A stretch of DNA of 24,464 nucleotides, taken from positions 1 through 24,464 of the forward strand of contig CANPXQ010000001.1 in assembly GCA_947586295.1 (NCBI GenBank), read 5' to 3'. This DNA comes from an uncultured Bacilli bacterium (GTDB taxonomy: Bacteria; Bacillota_I; Bacilli_A; RF39; UBA660). This document shows, piece after piece, positions 1-7,906 of this stretch. Within the stretch, counting starts at the first letter, position 1. Each line of letters starts with the position of its first letter. The notes beneath the pieces are model-generated. The model made no database searches. It had not been told where the DNA came from and saw only the letters and a program-made list of their open reading frames with translations. Made by a program: the position numbers and the translations under genes.

Positions 1-73
1 GAGTTGGTGAAGTGGTTAACACGGTAGATTGTGGCTCTATTATGCGTGGGTTCGACTCCCACACTTCGCCCCA
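1..73 (+). tRNA. tRNA-His (GTG anticodon), 5' end cut by window
   Basis: The D arm, an anticodon loop containing GTG, the T arm (GTGGG / CCCAC) and the 3' acceptor strand can all be folded. The 3' strand requires a GGCG start that lies just outside the window, so about four 5' bases (including G-1) are missing. The discriminator base is C and CCA is encoded at 71-73. The C discriminator and G-1 partner are hallmarks of tRNA-His. Confidence 0.93.
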
Positions 74-80
74 GTTTTTT

Positions 81-116
81 AAAAATATCCGGATTTTACG
101 GATTTTTTATTTTTTT
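81..116 (+). terminator. Intrinsic terminator after tRNA-His
   Basis: The stem ATCCG (87-91) / CGGAT (99-103) is extended by A/T pairs and followed by a long T-rich run to 116. Confidence 0.7.
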
Positions 117-126
117 AAAATACTTC

Positions 127-155
127 TTGCCAAGATCTTTTATAAATACTATAAT
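127..155 (+). promoter_or_regulatory. Sigma-A type promoter for the HNH-like gene
   Basis: TTGCCA at 127-132 and a perfect TATAAT at 150-155 are separated by 17 bases. The predicted start lies about 45 bases before the ATG at 208. Confidence 0.7.
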
Positions 156-207
156 AATAACTACATTCGTTTATTTTAACATTTAAAATTAAAGGAAGGA
201 AAAAATA

Positions 208-594
208 ATGGATACAAATACCCAAGAAATATTAAAGCAAATGATTTTAATATATAAACCTAATGGCTATGATTGGATGGGTGCCCCTATTACCGAAGAT
301 AATCCCTTGACATATCATCATATTGTAAAAAGAAAAAATGGCGATACTACAATAGAAAATGGAGCCTTACTTACCAAAGGTAGCCATAAAAAACTTAATT
401 CTTTAGAACATCATTATCCCGATTTATTTGCTGAATGGCAATGGTTATTTTATGCCATAAATATATCGCAAACACATCCTCTTTTACCATATGTCGAAAT
501 GATGACGGAACTAATGGATGAAACTAATGCTTTAATATATCATAAAAAACCTATTACAAGAACTAGACAAATTATAACTTATCCTGAAAAGTAA
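208..594 (+). CDS. Small HNH-like protein (putative nuclease fold)
   Basis: This is a 128-residue soluble protein with no signal peptide or membrane segment. A His-His pair at 37-38, Asn51 in an NGALL context and His60 in a GSH context give the H...N...H spacing of an HNH/beta-beta-alpha-metal nuclease core. I see no Cys zinc knuckles. The ATG follows a good AAGGAAGG site (193-200) and the gene has its own promoter and terminator, so it is probably monocistronic. It lies just upstream of a LigD-like repair protein, which fits a DNA-processing role, but that is inference from position. The nuclease call rests only on motif spacing. It could instead be a non-catalytic relative that binds nucleic acid. 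Confidence 0.6.
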   Translation: MDTNTQEILKQMILIYKPNGYDWMGAPITEDNPLTYHHIVKRKNGDTTIENGALLTKGSHKKLNSLEHHYPDLFAEWQWLFYAINISQTHPLLPYVEMMTELMDETNALIYHKKPITRTRQIITYPEK

Positions 595-616
595 CTTGGA
601 TCTACCAAGTTTTTTT
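593..616 (+). terminator. Terminator overlapping the HNH-like stop codon
   Basis: A perfect 7-bp stem AACTTGG (593-599) / CCAAGTT (605-611) is followed by a T run. The last two bases of the TAA stop are part of the stem. Confidence 0.85.
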
Positions 617-666
617 CATTTAGTATAAAATATAATATTTATTACCAAAATAATAAAGTGAGATAA

Positions 667-2028
667 ATGACAAATAGTTTAAAAAAATATCAAGGAAAAA
701 GAAACTTTAATAAAACTAAAGAACCTAAAGGTAGTGTTATTAAAAGTTCTAATAAATTACGTTTTTGTATCCAACATCACATAGCTCGAAAAGATCATTA
801 TGATTTTCGTTTAGAATGGAATGGAGCCTTAAAAAGTTGGGCCATCCCTAAAGGTCCATCTTATGATTATACCACTAAAAGACTGGCGATTATGGTAGAA
901 GATCATCCGCTAACATACCGGCATTTTGAAGGGACAATTCCTCAGGGAGAATATGGAGCAGGAACAGTAATGCTATGGGATGAAGGATACTGGATACCTA
1001 CAACAAAAATAAATAATTCTTTTAATATGTCCAATTTTAAATTTATTTTAAAAGGAAAAAGATTAAAAGGCTTATGGACAATGATACATTTAAAGAATAA
1101 TAATTGGCTTTTAATAAAAGAAAAAGATAATGTTAAAGGCTTTAAAAATATAAAGAGAATTAATAAAAGTATAAAAACTAATCGTACAATGAGAGAAATT
1201 ACTAATGAAGAAAATTTTCCTATTTTAACTAATCCTCAGAAAAAAATAACTAATAAATATACTAAAGAAGAAATATTTAATTATTATAAACAAGTGGCTT
1301 TTAGAATGTTACCATATATTGAAAATCGTCTTATTAGTGTAATTAGAGCACCATCAGGAATAAAAGGTGAAATATTTTTTAAAAAACATTTAGAAAATAA
1401 AAATCCGGGTATTAAAAAAATAAATTTACCAAGTGATAAGACTTTAACCGATTATTATTATATAACAAATATTTATGGTTTATTAAGTGAAGTACAAATG
1501 AATAGTTTTGAATTTCATCCCTGGGGTAGCAAAGTAAACGATTTAGAACAAGCTGATATTTTAGTATTTGATTTAGATCCCGATAAATCTCTTCCTATTA
1601 CCAAACTTCGTCAAGGGGTAAAAGATTTAAAAAGTATTTTAGATAGTTTAAACTTAAAATCCTATCTTAAAACAAGTGGTGGTAAAGGCTATCATATTCT
1701 TGTTCCTCTTAAAGTTAAAATGTCTTGGCAACAAGCCCGAAATACAGCCCAAAATATTGCTTTATTAATGGAAGAAAAATGGCCCCAAAAATATACCAGT
1801 AACATTCGTAAAAATAAACGTCATAAAAAAATATTTATTGACTGGATTCGAAATACCAAAAGTTCCACATCAGTTGCCCCCTATTCCATACGTTTAAGAA
1901 AAAATTTGCCTGTTTCTATGCCTATTAAATGGAGTGAGTTAGATAAAATAAAACCCAATGAAATAACAATGGAAGAAGCTATAAAAAGATTAAAAAGAGT
2001 TGATCCTTGGAAAGATTTTTTTGCTTAA
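667..2028 (+). CDS. LigD-like protein: 3'-phosphoesterase plus polymerase domains, no ligase
   Basis: The 453 residues comprise two of the three LigD modules. Residues about 31-155 are the 3'-phosphoesterase (PE) domain, which trims 3' phosphates and ribonucleotides at breaks. Its known catalytic set is intact by alignment to the family pattern: His38, Asp46, Arg48, His80 and Tyr84. Residues about 200-453 are the archaeo-eukaryotic primase-type polymerase domain. It has catalytic Asp302 and Asp304 (FDLDPD), SGGKG at 337-341 with His343, and Asp392 in DWIRN. The ATP-dependent ligase module, with its KxDG motif, is absent, and no Ku gene is in the window. The order PE-Pol resembles PE-Lig-Pol LigD proteins with the middle removed. 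The frame is open throughout, so this is not a recent break. The start ATG has only a weak GTGAG site. A role in end processing and fill-in during non-homologous end joining or another break repair is inferred from the family. Confidence 0.9.
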   Translation: MTNSLKKYQGKRNFNKTKEPKGSVIKSSNKLRFCIQHHIARKDHYDFRLEWNGALKSWAIPKGPSYDYTTKRLAIMVEDHPLTYRHFEGTIPQGEYGAGTVMLWDEGYWIPTTKINNSFNMSNFKFILKGKRLKGLWTMIHLKNNNWLLIKEKDNVKGFKNIKRINKSIKTNRTMREITNEENFPILTNPQKKITNKYTKEEIFNYYKQVAFRMLPYIENRLISVIRAPSGIKGEIFFKKHLENKNPGIKKINLPSDKTLTDYYYITNIYGLLSEVQMNSFEFHPWGSKVNDLEQADILVFDLDPDKSLPITKLRQGVKDLKSILDSLNLKSYLKTSGGKGYHILVPLKVKMSWQQARNTAQNIALLMEEKWPQKYTSNIRKNKRHKKIFIDWIRNTKSSTSVAPYSIRLRKNLPVSMPIKWSELDKIKPNEITMEEAIKRLKRVDPWKDFFA

Positions 2029-2049
2029 GTCATTGCTTTTTGATATAAT
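2021..2049 (+). promoter_or_regulatory. Promoter of the glycosylation operon, overlapping the ligD-like 3' end
   Basis: TTGCTT (2021-2026), a 17-base spacer and TATAAT (2044-2049) preceded by TG-A give an extended -10. The -35 box lies inside the last codons of the upstream gene. Confidence 0.75.
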
Positions 2050-2072
2050 TAACTCAAAAAGGAAGAAAGTAA

Positions 2073-3869
2073 ATGAAAAAAAAGTTTTTATTAATAATTA
2101 AAACATTTTTAACTATATTGGCCTTCACTCTTAATTTAACTAATAGTAAAGATATTATTAATATTAATAATCCCTTAAAAGTCAGTGTCATTTTTATTAT
2201 AATTACAAGTATCTTTTTTTATCTTTATTACCAAAAATATCAAAAATTAAATTTAAAAGAACCATTACTATTTAAATTATTAGCCTCTATTTATAGTATA
2301 TTTATGCTTATAGGGAATAGTTATAAAGCTGTCGGTAACTACTCTTTAATATTGGGAAATTATAAAGTATTTTTAATTTCTATATTAATGTTTTTAGGAT
2401 ATTATTTCTTATTTAGTAGTTTAATTACTTTTATATATGAAGAATTAAAAAAGAAAAAGTTTAAAAAAAAAGATCATAAATTAATAGATTTTGTCTTTAA
2501 TAAACATCCTTTTCTAGCGACTTTTTGTCTACTATTTTTACTATATTTACCCTATTTAATTGCCTATTATCCAGGTATTATATCTCCTGATCCAAGTTTT
2601 CAAATTGAACAATTTCTAGGAATTAAAACCAAATATAGTGATTATAATATTATGTTAGATGAAAACGTAACTATAACAAACCATCATCCTGTTTTACATA
2701 CTCTTATAATTGGTTCTTTTGCTAAATTAGGAATAAAAATAGGTTCTTTTAATTTAGGAATATTTTTTTATACCCTTATGCAAACCATCGCTCTTATTTC
2801 ATTATTTAGTTATATTATCTGGTATTATAAAAAAATAAATACTCCTTTAACTATTAGAATTATTACTTTATTAATTTATGGTTTAGTGCCTGTTTTTCCT
2901 TTTTATGCCGTATCGACAGTTAAGGATGTCTTTTTTACCATCTTTGTTATTTTATATATTATTCGTTTATTTGATTTAATAAAATTTCAAAACTTTAATT
3001 GGCAAAATTTATTTATTTTAACTATTTTAATGCTTTTAATATCTTTATTTAGAAATAATGGTATTTATCTAGTAATAATGTCTTTTCCTTTTTTATTCGT
3101 AGCTTTTCCAAAAAAAATATTAAAACTATTAGTTACTTTCTTAATACCTATAATAAGTTACTATAGTTTTACGAATATTCTTCTTCCTTATTGGAAAATA
3201 ACGCCAGGCAGTATAAGAGAAATTTTATCAATTCCTTTTCAACAAACGGCAAGATACGTAAAATATCATAATGCTGATGTTACTGATGAAGAAAAAATAA
3301 TAATAGATAAAATATTAGAATATGATACTTTAGCTACACGTTATAAACCAAATATTGCAGACCCAGTTAAAAACAAGTATAATAAATATAGTACCAATGA
3401 AGATTTAAATAATTATTTTCAAGTATGGTGGAATCAATTTCAAAAACATCCTGGTACTTACATTAATGCTACTTTCGCTAATACATATGGTTATATTTAT
3501 CCGGATACTCATAGTTGGTATATATATAATAAATTTTATCCCTATTTAAATGATGTAGGTATACCATATCATTATAATAACTTAGATACTTGGCGAAATA
3601 TACTTTATTATTATGGTTCAGCTTTTCCTTATATTCCCGTTATTGGATTACTTGTAAATATTGGATTTGCTACTTGGCTATGGATGTTAATTTTTACATA
3701 TATTATTAAATTAAAAAAATACAAATATTTAATAATTATATGTCCCGTTATTTCTCTTATACTGGTTTGCTTTGCAAGCCCCGTTAATACTTATTTTCGC
3801 TATACTTTAGGTTTTGTATTTTCAATTCCCTTAATTATGGCGATTTTCATAAATTTATTAAAGGAGTGA
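2073..3869 (+). CDS. Polytopic membrane protein, GT-C / DUF6020-like glycosyltransferase candidate
   Basis: This is a 598-residue integral membrane protein with roughly a dozen hydrophobic segments from the N-terminus onward. A conserved-looking outward loop after an early helix reads YYPGIISPDPSFQIEQ (about 165-180), followed by NHHPVLHT (about 203-210) and a later STVKDVFFT segment. An acidic first loop and this topology are typical of GT-C enzymes, which take sugars from polyprenyl-phosphate donors and act outside the membrane. The overall pattern recalls the DUF6020 family. A good AAGGAAG site (about 2059) precedes the ATG. It is the first gene of an operon, four bases before a GT2 enzyme and then a GtrA-like protein, which supports a role as the final transferase. 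Substrate and acceptor are unknown. Confidence 0.7.
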   Translation: MKKKFLLIIKTFLTILAFTLNLTNSKDIININNPLKVSVIFIIITSIFFYLYYQKYQKLNLKEPLLFKLLASIYSIFMLIGNSYKAVGNYSLILGNYKVFLISILMFLGYYFLFSSLITFIYEELKKKKFKKKDHKLIDFVFNKHPFLATFCLLFLLYLPYLIAYYPGIISPDPSFQIEQFLGIKTKYSDYNIMLDENVTITNHHPVLHTLIIGSFAKLGIKIGSFNLGIFFYTLMQTIALISLFSYIIWYYKKINTPLTIRIITLLIYGLVPVFPFYAVSTVKDVFFTIFVILYIIRLFDLIKFQNFNWQNLFILTILMLLISLFRNNGIYLVIMSFPFLFVAFPKKILKLLVTFLIPIISYYSFTNILLPYWKITPGSIREILSIPFQQTARYVKYHNADVTDEEKIIIDKILEYDTLATRYKPNIADPVKNKYNKYSTNEDLNNYFQVWWNQFQKHPGTYINATFANTYGYIYPDTHSWYIYNKFYPYLNDVGIPYHYNNLDTWRNILYYYGSAFPYIPVIGLLVNIGFATWLWMLIFTYIIKLKKYKYLIIICPVISLILVCFASPVNTYFRYTLGFVFSIPLIMAIFINLLKE

Positions 3870-3873
3870 AAAA

Positions 3874-4803
3874 ATGAAAAAAATTGCAGTTTTAATACCT
3901 TGTTATAATGAAAGTAAAACAATTGAAAAAGTAATTAAAGATTACAAAAAAGCGTTGCCGGATGCCGATATATATGTATATGATAATAATTCGACAGATA
4001 ATACTGATAAGATAGCGAAAAAAGCCGGAGCTATTGTTCGTTATGAATATCGCCAAGGAAAAGGTAATGTCATTAAAACAATGTTTAAAGATATTAAGGC
4101 TGATTGTTATTTAATGATTGATGGCGATGACACTTATCCCGCGGAAAACGCTCGGGAAATGTGTGATTTAGTATTAGAAGGAAAAGCAGATATGGTTATT
4201 GGCGATCGTTTATCAAGCACTTATTTTGAGGAAAATAAACGTCCTTTTCATAATTTCGGAAATAGTTTAGTTCGTTTTTTAATTAATAAGATTTTTAAAA
4301 ATAATGTTAAAGATATAATGACCGGCTATCGAGCTTTTAGTTATGAATTTGTCAAAAGTTTTCCAATTATTTCCAAAGGTTTTGAAATAGAAACCGAAAT
4401 GACTATTCATGCCGTCGATAAAAATTTTAAATTAAAAGAAATTCCTGTTACCTATCGTGATCGACCAAAAGGGAGTATTTCTAAACTAAATACTTACTCT
4501 GATGGTTTTAAAGTTCTAAAAACAATTGGTATTCTATTTGCCGAATATAAACCTTTAATGTTTTTTAATATTTTAGCGCTTATGTTCTTTATTATAACTT
4601 TATTTTTAGGTATACCACCATTTATAGAATATTTTAAAACAGGATTAGTATTAAGATTCCCTAGTTTAATTGTAGCATCTATTTCTTTAGTAATTGCTAT
4701 ACTTTTATCTATTACGGGAATAGTTTTACAAATAATAAACAAAAAACATAGAGAACTTTATGAATTATATTTATTAAGTATAGGTGAAGCAAATGATAAA
4801 TAA
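3874..4803 (+). CDS. GT2 glycosyltransferase, polyprenyl-phosphate sugar synthase (DPM1/GtrB-like)
   Basis: The 309 residues begin with the GT-A fold of family 2: CYNE at 10-13, DNNSTDNT at 37-44 and the metal/nucleotide DGDD at 83-86. The DPM1-type signatures follow: TGYRAFS (150-156), FEIETEM (170-176) and RPKGSISKL (197-205). Two C-terminal membrane helices (about 229-250 and 263-287) resemble GtrB. Family knowledge: such enzymes load a sugar from a nucleotide donor onto undecaprenyl phosphate at the inner membrane face. The AAGGAG ribosome site (3861-3866) abuts the stop of the previous gene, and the 3' end overlaps the next gene by 11 bases, so the three genes are probably co-translated. 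The sugar cannot be told from sequence. Confidence 0.9.
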   Translation: MKKIAVLIPCYNESKTIEKVIKDYKKALPDADIYVYDNNSTDNTDKIAKKAGAIVRYEYRQGKGNVIKTMFKDIKADCYLMIDGDDTYPAENAREMCDLVLEGKADMVIGDRLSSTYFEENKRPFHNFGNSLVRFLINKIFKNNVKDIMTGYRAFSYEFVKSFPIISKGFEIETEMTIHAVDKNFKLKEIPVTYRDRPKGSISKLNTYSDGFKVLKTIGILFAEYKPLMFFNILALMFFIITLFLGIPPFIEYFKTGLVLRFPSLIVASISLVIAILLSITGIVLQIINKKHRELYELYLLSIGEANDK

Positions 4804-5191
4804 ATTTTTTAAAAATAAATTAATTCAACAAATTATAAAATTTGGTATTGTAGGAGGTACAGCATTTGTTATTGACTATGGCATTTTTACAGTTTTAAGT
4901 CAATTTCTACATATTCATTATTTAATTGCATCTATTATTTCTTTTAGTATATCCGTTATATATAATTACATTTTAAGTATTAAATGGGTATTTAATGTTA
5001 ATAAAAAACAAACAACAAAAGATTTTTTAGTTTTTATTATTTTAAGTGTAATTGGTTTAGCTTTAAATTCTTTAATTTTATATATATCGGTTGATTTAAT
5101 TCATATTCACGAAATGATTGGTAAAATTATTGCAACAGCAATTGTTATGGTTTACAATTTTATTACTAGAAAAATATTTATTGAAAAGTAA
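4793..5191 (+). CDS. GtrA-family membrane protein (lipid-linked sugar flippase candidate)
   Basis: About 132 residues and four predicted helices match the GtrA/DPMS_TM family. The typical first helix FGIVGGTAFVIDYGIF follows a basic amphipathic start. GtrA proteins are thought to flip or assist flipping of polyprenyl-phosphate sugars made by a partner GT2 enzyme, and such an enzyme lies immediately upstream. I chose the ATG at 4793 because AGGTGA sits at 4782-4787 with ideal spacing. A GTG at 4784 in the same frame would lie within that ribosome site. The gene overlaps the GT2 stop codon by 11 bases. Confidence 0.88.
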   Translation: MINKFFKNKLIQQIIKFGIVGGTAFVIDYGIFTVLSQFLHIHYLIASIISFSISVIYNYILSIKWVFNVNKKQTTKDFLVFIILSVIGLALNSLILYISVDLIHIHEMIGKIIATAIVMVYNFITRKIFIEK

Positions 5192-5210
5192 TTTTTATTA
5201 CTTTTTTTTT
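5184..5210 (+). terminator. Terminator of the glycosylation operon
   Basis: AAAAGTAA (5184-5191) pairs with TTACTTTT (5198-5205) and a T run continues to 5210. The GtrA stop codon is inside the stem. Confidence 0.8.
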
Positions 5211-5211
5211 A

Positions 5212-5241
5212 AATAAAAATAACCATTAGGTTATTTTTATT
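5212..5241 (-). terminator. Terminator of the ABC transporter gene
   Basis: A perfect 13-bp inverted repeat (5212-5224 / 5229-5241) with a 4-base loop includes the stop codon region of the minus-strand gene. It is A/T-rich on both sides and could act in both directions. Confidence 0.75.
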
Positions 5242-7786
5242 CGCTTCTTAAAGCTTCTACTGGGTCTTTGCGACTAGCATAACGGGATGGTATTAATCCT
5301 GCAATAGCAGTTAAACTAACACTAATAACAATTAATATAATTGCTCCAGCATAAGGTAATATCGCCACTTTAGAAATATCTGTAAGTGAACGTATAACCA
5401 TATTTATAGGAATATTTAATATAATAGTGACAATGATTCCTAAAATTCCAGCAGCTAGTCCTTCAATAATAGTTTCGGCATTAAAGACGCGGGAAATATC
5501 TCTTTTACTTGCACCAATGGCTCTTAAAATTCCTATTTCTTTTGTTCTTTCTAACACTGAAATATATGTTATTATACCTATCATTATACTAGATACGATT
5601 AAGGATATTGCTACAAAAGCCATTAAGACATAACTAATAACATTGACAATCGTTGATACCCCACTTAACATAACCCCGACAACATCAGAATAATTAATAA
5701 CATTTTCTTCTTTTTGCAAATCTTCTTGATTTTGATTATATTGTTTAATAATATCCACTATTTTTTCTTTACTTTCAAAATCTTTAGGATAAATATTTAT
5801 AGTGGTCGGATTATCTAACTCAACAGAACCTAATTCTCTTAAAACATCTTCGTACGTTGCTCCAGCTTGTTCCGTATATGTTTCAATTAATTGAGCTAAT
5901 TCTTCAGCACTTAAACTATTCAAATACATTTGTTGTTCTTTAGATAAATCTTTTATATCAAAAGTTTTATTATCACTAAATTTTAAACCAGTTAAAACAT
6001 TTACTTCTGAATTTTGTTTTTGTTCTTCAACAATTTTACTAGAATTTATTTTATTTATAACATATTCTTCTAATTCTTTAGTATAAAAAACTCCGCCTTG
6101 GTTCATTGCCGAAGCTACTTTAGAATCTGGAGAAGGTTTTACAATACCAACAACTTTTAATTCTTCAGCGTCTTGTAATTTTTTTAACATATAATTTTCA
6201 TCATTTTGTTTGTTTATCCATCGACCATTAACTTTTTCATAATAATCCGTATTTAGTAACAATTTAAATTTTAAATTTAATAATTCATCGATTGTATAGG
6301 AAGAAGGATTAACAGTAAACTCTTCCCCATTCATAATCTTATGATAAAATTCACTTAATTCATTACTATCTTTTAAACCTAAAGCGTATAAAGTATAATC
6401 TAATATTTCATTATTTTCATCTACAACCAACACAATTTCATTATATTTTTTTGGCCAAGATCCTGCGACTACATCATACATTTCTTCATTTAAAGTAGCA
6501 TTATCAAACATCTTTTCAAAAACATCACTAGACATAAACATATTCGAATACTCATTTGACATACCCAAACTATCCATAACCGTATTAGGATTTACTTGCA
6601 ATACTTCATCGGTACTATCCTTATATAATTGCAAATTTAAATTATAACCATAACTAATAGCGGAAGTATTATTTTTTATATCGGCATTATTTTCAATATA
6701 TTCTTTAAATAATTTTAAATTATTATTCTTAACTTTAGCTGTCATCGTATTTAACATTGTACTTATCATATCATTAGAATGAATTAATGAATCATCGTAT
6801 TCCTTTTTATCTTTATTAGTCATTGCACTTAAAAAATCTTGCATCTCAATGGAGGTTTTTTGCACAATTAAAGGATAACTTGATAAAGTTTCTTGTTCTA
6901 CACTCGTAATATATTCTTGTACCCCATTAGATAAAGATAAAATTAAAGCAATACCTATTATACCAATTGAACCAGCGAAAGCCGTTAAAATAGTGCGACC
7001 TTTTTTCGTCATCAAATTATTTAAACTTAAAGATAAAGCAGTTCTAAAAGACATTGAAGTTTTTTTATCTTTACTATAAGGTAATACGTCATCTTCTTCG
7101 GGATTACTTAAATAAGGATTAGAATCATTAGTTATTTCCCCATCTTTTAAATTAATAATTCGCGTGGAATAATTATTTGCGAGTTCAGCATTATGAGTTA
7201 CCATAATTACTAATCTTTTTTGAGCTACTTCCTTTAATAGTTCCATAATTTGGGTACTAGTTTTACTATCTAAAGCCCCTGTAGGTTCATCCGCTAAAAG
7301 AATATCAGGGTCATTAACCAAAGCCCGAGCAATGGCCACTCTTTGCATTTGGCCGCCAGACATTTGATTAGGTTTTTTATACATTTGGTCTTCCAATCCA
7401 ACTTCTTTTAAAACCTTTTTAACTCGCGAAACCCTTTCTTTTTTATTAACTCCCGATAATGTTAAAGCTAGTTCTACATTTGCAAAAACACTTTGATGAG
7501 GAATCAAGTTATAGCTTTGAAAAACAAAACCCACGCGATGATTACGATATGTATCCCAATCACGATCTTTAAATTTTTTAGTACTCGTTCCATTAATAAT
7601 AAGGTCTCCTGAAGTATATTGGTCTAAACCCCCTATTATATTTAATAATGTCGTTTTACCGGAACCAGAAGGTCCTAAAATAGAAACAAATTCATTTTGG
7701 CGAAAAACTAAACTAACATCTTTTAAAGCTTTTTGCTTTATATCATCAGTTATATAAGTTTTATTTATTTTTTTTAATTCTAACAT
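5237..7786 (-). CDS. ABC transporter, fused ATPase and FtsX-type permease (MacB-like)
   Basis: The 849 residues begin with a LolD/MacB-type ATPase: Walker A GPSGSGKTT at 38-46, Q-loop Gln90, signature MSGGQ at 142-146, Walker B ending Asp166-Glu167 and switch His198. A first membrane helix follows at about 265-285, then a soluble extracytoplasmic insert of roughly 400 residues rich in Asn, Glu and Lys. Three helices in the last 150 residues carry the FtsX pattern, with ERTKEIGILRAIGA after the second helix. Family members are mechanotransducers or exporters of peptides and lipoproteins, often for antimicrobial defence; the substrate here is unknown. The AAAGGAGG site at 7792-7799 precedes the ATG. 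The gene is monocistronic, with its own promoter and terminator. Confidence 0.92.
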   Translation of the reverse strand: MLELKKINKTYITDDIKQKALKDVSLVFRQNEFVSILGPSGSGKTTLLNIIGGLDQYTSGDLIINGTSTKKFKDRDWDTYRNHRVGFVFQSYNLIPHQSVFANVELALTLSGVNKKERVSRVKKVLKEVGLEDQMYKKPNQMSGGQMQRVAIARALVNDPDILLADEPTGALDSKTSTQIMELLKEVAQKRLVIMVTHNAELANNYSTRIINLKDGEITNDSNPYLSNPEEDDVLPYSKDKKTSMSFRTALSLSLNNLMTKKGRTILTAFAGSIGIIGIALILSLSNGVQEYITSVEQETLSSYPLIVQKTSIEMQDFLSAMTNKDKKEYDDSLIHSNDMISTMLNTMTAKVKNNNLKLFKEYIENNADIKNNTSAISYGYNLNLQLYKDSTDEVLQVNPNTVMDSLGMSNEYSNMFMSSDVFEKMFDNATLNEEMYDVVAGSWPKKYNEIVLVVDENNEILDYTLYALGLKDSNELSEFYHKIMNGEEFTVNPSSYTIDELLNLKFKLLLNTDYYEKVNGRWINKQNDENYMLKKLQDAEELKVVGIVKPSPDSKVASAMNQGGVFYTKELEEYVINKINSSKIVEEQKQNSEVNVLTGLKFSDNKTFDIKDLSKEQQMYLNSLSAEELAQLIETYTEQAGATYEDVLRELGSVELDNPTTINIYPKDFESKEKIVDIIKQYNQNQEDLQKEENVINYSDVVGVMLSGVSTIVNVISYVLMAFVAISLIVSSIMIGIITYISVLERTKEIGILRAIGASKRDISRVFNAETIIEGLAAGILGIIVTIILNIPINMVIRSLTDISKVAILPYAGAIILIVISVSLTAIAGLIPSRYASRKDPVEALRSE

Positions 7787-7808
7787 TATATACCTCCTTT
7801 TTAATTTT

Positions 7809-7837
7809 ATAATAGTTATGTGAAAATATTATGAAAA
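7809..7837 (-). promoter_or_regulatory. Candidate promoter of the ABC transporter gene
   Basis: On the minus strand TTTTCA (7832-7837), a 17-base spacer and TATTAT (7809-7814) lie just ahead of the ribosome site. The boxes are imperfect. Confidence 0.4.
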
Positions 7838-7864
7838 CTCTTCCTAATGTTACCATTAAAATGT

Positions 7865-7902
7865 TTAAAAAACAAGCAGTTTATTATTTACTACTTGTTT
7901 TT
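7865..7902 (-). terminator. Terminator of lysS
   Basis: A 13-bp stem (7868-7880 / 7890-7902) with one G-T pair ends in a T run on the minus strand, five bases beyond the lysS stop. Confidence 0.85.
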
Positions 7903-7906
7903 ATTA

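Noticed and set aside
667..2028. Frameshifted or truncated full LigD
   Set aside because: The frame is open across the junction of the two domains and the linker has ordinary codon use; nothing near it reads as a ligase in another frame.
4494..4742. Minus-strand open frame of 82 codons inside the GT2 gene
   Set aside because: It has no ribosome site and the opposite strand encodes clear glycosyltransferase motifs; it is a shadow frame.
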